From an uncultured Treponema sp. (GTDB taxonomy: Bacteria; Spirochaetota; Spirochaetia; Treponematales; Treponemataceae), in contig CAJOPO010000097.1 of assembly GCA_905236315.1 (NCBI GenBank), forward strand, positions 1 to 11,578: 11,578 nt of DNA. Reading direction: 5' to 3'. The notes beneath the pieces were generated by a model that saw only the letters and a list, made by a program, of their open reading frames with translations, searched no databases and had not been told where the DNA came from. Made by a program: the position numbers and the translations under genes. This document shows positions 6,139-11,578 of the stretch, in pieces (the first letter of the stretch is position 1; each line of letters begins with the position of its first letter).

Positions 6139-7830
6139 TTAGCGCAAGATTGCCCCTTTATCAGCAGAGGAAACTAGCTTGGCATAGCGAGCAAGATACC
6201 CATGTGTAACTTTTGGTGCAGGAGCCTTCCATTCAGCTTTACGGCGTGCAAGTTCTTCATCGCTTACATCAAGATGTATCTTATAATTATTTATATCTAG
6301 GGTAATTTTATCTCCTTCCTTTACTAAGGCAATAGGTCCACCTTCCGCCGCTTCTGGAGAACAATGTCCTAGGGAAGCTCCTCTTGTAGCCCCACTAAAG
6401 CGACCGTCTGTTATAAGAGCAACCTGTTTATCCAACCCCTGCCCTGCTAAAGCCGCCGTAACTGCAAGCATTTCTCTCATACCAGGTCCGCCTTTAGGTC
6501 CCTCATAGCGAATAACAACAACATCACCTGGATTGATTTTTCTGTTCTGAACAGCTTCCATCGCTTCACTTTCATCATCAAAAACACGCGCAGGACCTGT
6601 GTGTAACATAAGTTCCTTTGCACATGCAGAACGTTTTACAACAGTTCCATTAGGAGCAAGATTACCAAATAAAACAGCAATTCCGCCGTTATCACTAAAT
6701 GGATTTTCTATGGGGCGCAATATTTCTGGATTCCTGTTTTTTACACCTGCTATATTTTCTGCTATGGTCTTGCCCGTTGCTGTAATCATATCTGTTTTTA
6801 TAAGATTCTTCTTTGCAAGCTCGGCAAGGACGGCTTGAACTCCACCAGCGTCATTTAATTCGCATATAAAAGTATGCCCCGCAGGAGCTAGATGACATAA
6901 ATTAGGAGTTCTTTCTGAAATTTCATTTACTTCATGCAAATCTATAGTAACACCTGCTTCATAAGCAATAGCAGGAACATGTAGCATAGTATTACTAGAA
7001 CAACCTAAAGCCATATCCGCAGCAAGTGCATTTCTAAAACTATCCGCAGTCATCATTTGGCGTGCTGTTATTCCCTTGCGGAACAAATCCATAACAGCCA
7101 TACCAGCATGCTTTGCAAGAGCTATACGAGCACCTGTTGTAGCTGGTATAGTTCCATTTCCTGGTAAGCCCAAACCTAAAACCTCTGTAAGACAGTTCAT
7201 AGAGTTTGCTGTAAACATTCCAGAACAAGAACCACAGCCAGGACAAGCGACTTTTTCCATTTCCTTTAGCTGTTCTTCAGTTATCTTACCAGCAGAAACA
7301 CCACCAACGGCTTCAAACATATCTGTAAGGGAAAGATTTTTATCTGAATAAGGATTTCCTTCTTCATGGCTTGGTAAGTGGCCTGGCATCATAGCACCAC
7401 CAGATACAAAGACGGTTGGCAAATCAAGGCGAGCCGCTGCCATAAGCATACCAGGAACGATTTTATCACAGTTAGGAATCATAACAAGAGCGTCAAACTG
7501 ATGTGCTGTTGCCATACATTCAACACTATCTGCAATCAATTCACGGGTTACTAAAGAATATTTCATTCCCTCATGACCCATTGCAATGCCATCACAAACA
7601 CCTATAGCGGGGAACTCCACAGGAGTTCCGCCAGCCATACGGACACCTGCCTTTACAGCCTCTGCTATGCGGTCTAATTCTATATGACCTGGTATTATCT
7701 CATTTTTTGCACAGCAAACTCCAACTAAAGGTCTATCTAATTCTTCATCAGTATATCCCATAGCATAAAATAAAGAGCGATGTGGTGCTCTTGCTATGCC
7801 TTTTATTGCATTATCACTTCTCTTTGTCAT
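6139..7830 (-). CDS. ilvD: Dihydroxy-acid dehydratase
   Basis: This iron-sulfur dehydratase acts in isoleucine and valine synthesis, turning 2,3-dihydroxy-acids into 2-oxo-acids. It is 563 residues, full length for the IlvD/Edd family. Visible signatures are GHIELDRI (48-55), [10 protein letters not shown] (80-89), [10 protein letters not shown] (119-128) with the cluster cysteine C121, [18 protein letters not shown] (196-213) with a further cluster cysteine, and GRFSGATRG near residue 480, whose serine acts as the catalytic base in the family. GAGG lies 10 nt before the ATG. It is the first gene of a probable ilvD, aroF-pheA fusion, ilvN unit with its own promoter. The protein could in principle act on sugar acids, but the strong IlvD motifs and the ilvN neighbour favour the amino-acid role. 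Confidence 0.95.
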   Translation of the reverse strand: MTKRSDNAIKGIARAPHRSLFYAMGYTDEELDRPLVGVCCAKNEIIPGHIELDRIAEAVKAGVRMAGGTPVEFPAIGVCDGIAMGHEGMKYSLVTRELIADSVECMATAHQFDALVMIPNCDKIVPGMLMAAARLDLPTVFVSGGAMMPGHLPSHEEGNPYSDKNLSLTDMFEAVGGVSAGKITEEQLKEMEKVACPGCGSCSGMFTANSMNCLTEVLGLGLPGNGTIPATTGARIALAKHAGMAVMDLFRKGITARQMMTADSFRNALAADMALGCSSNTMLHVPAIAYEAGVTIDLHEVNEISERTPNLCHLAPAGHTFICELNDAGGVQAVLAELAKKNLIKTDMITATGKTIAENIAGVKNRNPEILRPIENPFSDNGGIAVLFGNLAPNGTVVKRSACAKELMLHTGPARVFDDESEAMEAVQNRKINPGDVVVIRYEGPKGGPGMREMLAVTAALAGQGLDKQVALITDGRFSGATRGASLGHCSPEAAEGGPIALVKEGDKITLDINNYKIHLDVSDEELARRKAEWKAPAPKVTHGYLARYAKLVSSADKGAILR

Positions 7831-7852
7831 TTTTATGATACCTCAAACTCGT

Positions 7853-7881
7853 ATAATAATGTCATTTATTTGTAAAGTCAA
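7853..7881 (-). promoter_or_regulatory. Sigma-70-type promoter of the ilvD unit
   Basis: On the minus strand, TTGACT (7881-7876), a 17-nt spacer and TATTAT (7858-7853) match consensus 5 of 6 at each box. The -35 overlaps the deoB stop codon. Transcription would start near 7846, giving a leader of about 15 nt that contains the ilvD GAGG ribosome site. No attenuator or T-box fits in such a short leader. Confidence 0.65.
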
Positions 7882-9071
7882 TTAAGACTATCTAAAACAG
7901 ACTGCCCTATAGTACCTTCTGGCATAGTAAGATTAAAGTTTTGCAAAATAGTTGCTCCAACATTGCCAAATGTGTCCCCTTCTTGTAATAAGCCACAATT
8001 CTTAAATGAAGGCGAATACAAAACAAAAGGAACCTTCTCTCTTGTATGGTCAGTACCATGAAAAGTAGGGTCATTTCCGTGGTCTGCTGTTAAAATCAGT
8101 AAATCATCTTCCTTTAATAAGGGTAATAACTTACCTAACTTTTCATCAAAGCGTTCTAATTCCCTAGCATAGCCTTCAGGATTTCTACGGTGCCCCCATA
8201 AAGCATCAAAATCCACTAGATTAACAAAGCACAAACCATGAAAATCCTTCTGCGCAGTTTCTATAGTCTGCTCCATTCCGTGTACTGAAGAGTTTGAATG
8301 ATAGCTTTCTGTAATTCCTTCCCCTACAAAAATATCATTTATCTTTCCTATAGAAATTACATCTAAGTGAGCATCTTTTAAGACATTTAAAGCCGTTCTT
8401 CCAAAAGGTTTAACTGCATAATCATGCCTATTAGCAGTACGCTTAAACTCGCCTTTTTTCTTGCCTATATAAGGGCGTGCAATAACTCGTCCAACCTTCC
8501 ATTCATCTTTCATGGTAAGTTCTCTAGCTATTTCACAATACTTATAAAGATTTTCTAGCCCCATAGTTTCTTCATTGCCACATATCTGCAACACAGAATC
8601 AGCAGATGTATATACAATAAGGCTACCAGAAGCAATCTCTTCTTCAGCAAGTTCATCTAGTATTACAGTTCCAGAAGCCGCTTTATTACCTATAATATGC
8701 CTACCTGTTCTAGCCTCTAGTTCTGCAATTAATTCTTTTGGGAAACCATGCTCTGTAAAAGTAACAAAGGGCTTTGTAGTATATAAGCCCATCATTTCCC
8801 AATGTCCTGTCATAGTGTCTTTACCAACACTTCGTTCTCTTAAAAAACCATAATAAGCAAGTGGCTTTTCTACAGCAGGAATATTATATAGAGGCCTTAA
8901 GTTAGCAATTCCAAGCTTTTGAAAGTTTGGTATCTTAAAATCTTTTACGGTTTCTGCAATATGCCCTAAAGTATCAGAACCCACGTCATTATACTCACTA
9001 GCGTCAGGCTCCTCTCCTACTCCAAGAGAGTCTAAAACAATGCAAAATATTCGTTTAAATCTTTCGCTCAT
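7878..9071 (-). CDS. deoB: Phosphopentomutase
   Basis: DeoB interconverts (deoxy)ribose-1-phosphate and (deoxy)ribose-5-phosphate in nucleoside catabolism. It is 397 residues, the normal length, and belongs to the alkaline-phosphatase superfamily. Seen here: [10 protein letters not shown] (11-20) with the metal-binding D14, GSDTLGH (31-37), and [13 protein letters not shown] (83-95) holding the phosphorylated threonine (T86 by comparison with the Bacillus enzyme). The C-terminal [20 protein letters not shown] provides the other metal ligands. The ATG overlaps the cdd stop as ATGA (9068-9071), with AAAGGA just upstream, so translation is coupled to cdd. It is the last gene of the nucleoside unit. 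No hairpin separates it from ilvD 47 nt downstream, so read-through is possible. Confidence 0.96.
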   Translation of the reverse strand: MSERFKRIFCIVLDSLGVGEEPDASEYNDVGSDTLGHIAETVKDFKIPNFQKLGIANLRPLYNIPAVEKPLAYYGFLRERSVGKDTMTGHWEMMGLYTTKPFVTFTEHGFPKELIAELEARTGRHIIGNKAASGTVILDELAEEEIASGSLIVYTSADSVLQICGNEETMGLENLYKYCEIARELTMKDEWKVGRVIARPYIGKKKGEFKRTANRHDYAVKPFGRTALNVLKDAHLDVISIGKINDIFVGEGITESYHSNSSVHGMEQTIETAQKDFHGLCFVNLVDFDALWGHRRNPEGYARELERFDEKLGKLLPLLKEDDLLILTADHGNDPTFHGTDHTREKVPFVLYSPSFKNCGLLQEGDTFGNVGATILQNFNLTMPEGTIGQSVLDSLN

Positions 9072-9511
9072 AAATGTTCCTTTAACGAAGCTGGTCCAAA
9101 TCCGTTAGGCAATATCTGAGAAAGAGTTTGTACAAGGTATTCTTCTCTACTCTTTGCTGCTATAACAATAAAAGTTTCTGGATTACAAAACTCCATCATA
9201 ACCTGCCTACATACACCGCATGGGAAACAATAACTTTCTACTTTACCTTCGTTTCCCCCTACAACAGCAATAGCCTTAAAATCGCTCTCGCCCTCACTTA
9301 TAGCCTTAAAAAACGCTGTACGCTCTGCACAATTTGTAGGTGTATAAGCGGCATTTTCTATATTACAACCGCCCCATATTTTCCCGCTTGCTCCTAATAA
9401 AGTAGCCCCAACTTTCCAATGGGAATAAGGAGTATAAGAACGAGTAAGCATAGACATAGCCTTATCTATCATCTCTTTTACAGGTAAGTCATCTATATTT
9501 ATTTGAGCCAT
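9068..9511 (-). CDS. cdd: Cytidine deaminase
   Basis: Cdd converts cytidine and deoxycytidine to uridine and deoxyuridine. It is 147 residues, matching the short homotetrameric class. The zinc site is complete: C61 and the proton-shuttle E63 in NCAERTAFF (60-68), and C98 and C101 in PCGVCRQ (97-103). NIEN (50-53) supplies the sugar-binding residues. Its ATG follows the deoC stop with no gap (TAAATG), and AAAGGAAAG at the end of deoC serves as its ribosome site. Its product feeds Udp, encoded two genes upstream. Confidence 0.96.
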   Translation of the reverse strand: MAQINIDDLPVKEMIDKAMSMLTRSYTPYSHWKVGATLLGASGKIWGGCNIENAAYTPTNCAERTAFFKAISEGESDFKAIAVVGGNEGKVESYCFPCGVCRQVMMEFCNPETFIVIAAKSREEYLVQTLSQILPNGFGPASLKEHL

Positions 9512-10165
9512 TTATTCACTTTCCTTTGCAAGTTTTACCAATCTGCTAGTTCCCAATCTTGAAGCCCCCGCTTCTATAAAACGGATAGCGTCTTCAAATG
9601 AACTTATGCCACCAGCAGCTTTTATTTTTACGTTGGGACCAACATTTTCTTTAAAAAGTTTTACATCTTCTAAAGTAGCACCTGCCTTAGAAAAACCTGT
9701 GCTTGTTTTTATAAAATCTGCCCCAGCTTCTGTAACAATTTTACACATCGTTATTTTTTCTTCTTGGCTAAGTAAGCAAGTTTCTATGATAACTTTTAAA
9801 ACTTTAGAACCGCATGCAGTTTTTAGAGTTTTTACTTCATTTAACACATAATTTAGATTACCCGCCTTTAGCTGAGCAATATTTATAACCATATCAATTT
9901 CATCAGCCCCCTTAGACAAGGCCTCTTTTGTTTCTGCTTCCTTTACGGCTAGAGTATTATAGCCATTAGGAAAACCTATTACAGTACATATAGGTATTTT
10001 GTTCCCGACATATTCTTTTGCCTGCTTTACATAACAAGGCGGAATACATACAGAAGCAGTTCCATATTTTATAGCGTCATCACACAAAGAGCGTATATCT
10101 TGCCAAATAGCACATTGGGATAATTGGGTATGGTCTACAAATTTTAATATATCCTTAGTATTCAT
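9512..10165 (-). CDS. deoC: Deoxyribose-phosphate aldolase
   Basis: DeoC cleaves 2-deoxyribose-5-phosphate to acetaldehyde and glyceraldehyde-3-phosphate. It is 217 residues, typical of the short bacterial form. Class I aldolase residues are present: the Schiff-base lysine K153 in FIKTSTGF (151-158), D91 in DEIDMV and the second lysine K182 in KIKAAGG (180-186). These match D102, K167 and K201 of the E. coli enzyme. The phosphate-binding GTSR loop lies near 205-208. AAGGAT precedes the ATG; udp ends 2 nt upstream and cdd starts immediately after. Confidence 0.96.
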   Translation of the reverse strand: MNTKDILKFVDHTQLSQCAIWQDIRSLCDDAIKYGTASVCIPPCYVKQAKEYVGNKIPICTVIGFPNGYNTLAVKEAETKEALSKGADEIDMVINIAQLKAGNLNYVLNEVKTLKTACGSKVLKVIIETCLLSQEEKITMCKIVTEAGADFIKTSTGFSKAGATLEDVKLFKENVGPNVKIKAAGGISSFEDAIRFIEAGASRLGTSRLVKLAKESE

Positions 10166-10167
10166 CT

Positions 10168-10944
10168 TTAATCCTTATCAGTTTTTATAAGCGTACGAAT
10201 AGCTTCTATAGCAGTTTTTATTGCAGTGTCAGTTTCGTGCACCACAGGATTATCTAATCCCTTTGCCGCACGTTCTTGATTTGCCATTACCAAAAATACT
10301 GAACCACATCTTACCCTTAAAAATTGAGAAACAATAAACAAAGCCGCACTTTCCATTTCTGAAGCCAAGCATCCCATACGTTTCCATGCTTCCCACTTAG
10401 TCTGAAGTTCCACACTTACAGGCTTTATTTCTGGAGAATGTTGCCCATAAAAAGAATCTTTACACTGCACAACCCCAACATGAGATTTTACCCCAAGAGT
10501 CTTTGCTGCACTGGTGAGGGCATTAACTATATCAATAGAAGGAATTGCAGGGTATTCTATAGGGGCATATTCTTTAGATGTGCCTTCCATTCTAATGGCA
10601 CCACTTGCTATTACCAAATCACCACCCATTACATCTAATTGCATGCCGCCACACGTGCCTACGCGAACAAAAGTATCTGCTCCACACTTTACAAGTTCTT
10701 CCATTGCAATAGCAGCACTAGGCCCGCCAATACCAGTAGATGTAACACTTACTGGAACCCCATCTAAAGTACCTGTATAAGTAACAAATTCCCTATTATC
10801 TGCTATAAGGCGAGGATTATCAAAATACTCTGCAATTTTAACACAGCGTTTAGGGTCGCCAGGTAAAATTACATAGCGTCCAACTTCTCCCTTTCCCACT
10901 TGTATATGATACTGTTTACTTTGGTCTTCTGAATAATTAATCAT
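10168..10944 (-). CDS. udp: Uridine phosphorylase (nucleoside phosphorylase family I)
   Basis: This enzyme splits uridine or deoxyuridine with phosphate into uracil and (deoxy)ribose-1-phosphate. It is 258 residues, as in the family. Seen here: phosphate-binding PGDP (28-31), TGIGGPS (70-76), RVGTCGG (94-100) and the ribose-binding EMES (196-199). TSKEYAP (122-128) and SFYGQHSPE (164-172) look more like uridine phosphorylase than DeoD purine phosphorylase. The glutamine at 168 is the likely base-contacting residue, but an arginine two positions later, as in E. coli Udp, is not seen, so the base preference is less sure than the family. The context (cdd, deoB, deoC) supports a pyrimidine role. 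AAGGAAT lies upstream of the ATG, and the preceding hydrolase gene ends 22 nt away. Confidence 0.85.
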   Translation of the reverse strand: MINYSEDQSKQYHIQVGKGEVGRYVILPGDPKRCVKIAEYFDNPRLIADNREFVTYTGTLDGVPVSVTSTGIGGPSAAIAMEELVKCGADTFVRVGTCGGMQLDVMGGDLVIASGAIRMEGTSKEYAPIEYPAIPSIDIVNALTSAAKTLGVKSHVGVVQCKDSFYGQHSPEIKPVSVELQTKWEAWKRMGCLASEMESAALFIVSQFLRVRCGSVFLVMANQERAAKGLDNPVVHETDTAIKTAIEAIRTLIKTDKD

Positions 10945-10966
10945 AAAACATTCCTTATATATAGAG

Positions 10967-11488
10967 CTAGCTTACTATTATCTGGCAACTACGCATGGTT
11001 TCAAGGGCAGCTTCGTGTTTTGAAGGTGTAACACCTGCACAACATTTAGAATCTACACTAATGCGCACCTCTGGCATAAAAGCCTTTAGCAATAAAGCAT
11101 TAGATACAACACAAATATCTGTACAAAGCCCTACTAGCTCTATTTCTATTTGTTCCTTTTCGCTAATACTCTTTATAAATAAAGCCATATCTGTAGAGCC
11201 AAAAGTTACTTTATCAAAAATATTTGCTTCATCTATAAGACTTTTTAGCTCACTACAAATCTGCCAACCATTTGTATTTTTTATACAATGTTCAACAGGC
11301 AACATACTTCCTTCTTGAGTTTGTAGATAATTTACAGGATGAGTATCTCTTGTGGCATAAACATTTTTTTTATCATAAGAAAGTATTTTTTCTTTTACAG
11401 CGGGAACTATAGAAACAGCTTCTTTTGTTCCTAAAGAACCATCTATAAAATCATTTTGCATATCAATAACTATTAATATCTTTTTCAT
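10967..11488 (-). CDS. pncA: Nicotinamidase-like cysteine hydrolase (isochorismatase fold)
   Basis: Nicotinamidases deamidate nicotinamide to nicotinate in NAD salvage. Numbered from the ATG at 11488, the protein is 173 residues. The catalytic triad of the isochorismatase-like fold is visible: D9 in VIDMQNDF, K93 in FDKVTFG, and C126 in LCTDICV. The metal motif of nicotinamidases is also present: D48 and H50 in RDTHP, and H67 in VEHC. An ATG two codons earlier (11494) is in frame, but it touches the TATAAT box and would lie upstream of the predicted transcript start. No Shine-Dalgarno precedes either ATG. As first gene of a pyrimidine-salvage unit its place is unusual. It could act on another amide or ureido compound, so the substrate is inferred from family motifs only. 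Confidence 0.75.
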   Translation of the reverse strand: MKKILIVIDMQNDFIDGSLGTKEAVSIVPAVKEKILSYDKKNVYATRDTHPVNYLQTQEGSMLPVEHCIKNTNGWQICSELKSLIDEANIFDKVTFGSTDMALFIKSISEKEQIEIELVGLCTDICVVSNALLLKAFMPEVRISVDSKCCAGVTPSKHEAALETMRSCQIIVS

Positions 11489-11494
11489 AACCAT

Positions 11495-11523
11495 ATTATA
11501 GCACTTGGCTAATACTTATGCAA
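11495..11523 (-). promoter_or_regulatory. Extended -10 promoter of the nucleoside salvage operon
   Basis: On the minus strand, TTGCAT (11523-11518), a 17-nt spacer and TATAAT (11500-11495) preceded by TGC form a TGnTATAAT extended -10, which offsets the weak -35 (3 of 6). A start 7 nt downstream falls on the A of the ATG at 11488, predicting a leaderless transcript. The first in-frame ATG (11494) lies between the -10 and that start. Confidence 0.65.
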
Positions 11524-11528
11524 AGAAA

Positions 11529-11540
11529 AGTTTATAAACT
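11529..11540. promoter_or_regulatory. 12-bp palindrome upstream of the salvage promoter, possible operator
   Basis: AGTTTATAAACT is a perfect palindrome ending 5 nt upstream of the -35 box of the nucleoside salvage promoter. That position suits a regulator-binding site. No regulator gene is visible, and AT-rich palindromes of this size can occur by chance. Confidence 0.3.
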
Positions 11541-11578
11541 ACACGGAAATCAATTTTCAACGTACACATATAAAAAAA

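Noticed and set aside
7040..7246. Alternative minus-strand frame within ilvD
   Set aside because: It lies inside a fully conserved ilvD segment and reads as low-complexity Trp/Tyr/Cys-rich sequence, typical of a shadow frame.

Overview
The window reads as chromosomal DNA of an AT-rich bacterium that makes its own amino acids and salvages pyrimidines. Nine of ten genes lie on the minus strand, in three transcription units, so read them from high to low coordinates. I cannot fix the taxon from sequence alone. The TrkA/TrkH pair and the style of the proteins made me think of a Treponema-like spirochaete, but this is a low-confidence guess. There are no tRNA or rRNA genes, CRISPR arrays, transposase genes or phage genes.

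Unit 1 (about 11540 to 7878, minus): a nicotinamidase-like hydrolase, udp, deoC, cdd and deoB. The genes are tightly packed: 22 nt, 2 nt, 0 nt, then a 4-nt overlap. Together they catabolise pyrimidine nucleosides. Cdd deaminates cytidine, Udp splits the nucleoside to base plus (deoxy)ribose-1-phosphate, DeoB converts this to the 5-phosphate, and DeoC cleaves deoxyribose-5-phosphate to acetaldehyde and glyceraldehyde-3-phosphate. A good extended -10 promoter lies directly against the first gene, which suggests a leaderless mRNA.

Unit 2 (about 7881 to 3280, minus): ilvD, a long DAHP synthase-like/prephenate dehydratase fusion, and ilvN. This unit joins branched-chain and phenylalanine synthesis. 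It has its own promoter overlapping the deoB stop codon and probably ends at a strong hairpin plus T-run far downstream of ilvN. The DAHP synthase half keeps the fold's sequence signature but has lost two of the four metal ligands and a PEP-binding lysine. It may be a pseudoenzyme or have a changed function, which is the most interesting observation here.

Between units 2 and 3 sits the only plus-strand gene, a small CPCC-type cysteine-rich protein. Its 3' end runs into an array of 22-bp tandem repeats with dyad-symmetric cores. The array appears to hold terminators for both strands.

Unit 3 (about 3014 to 86, minus): trkA and trkH, the regulator and the pore of a Trk potassium uptake system. 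Its promoter is also placed so that transcription should start at the trkA ATG. Two perfect palindromes follow trkH at the left edge of the window.
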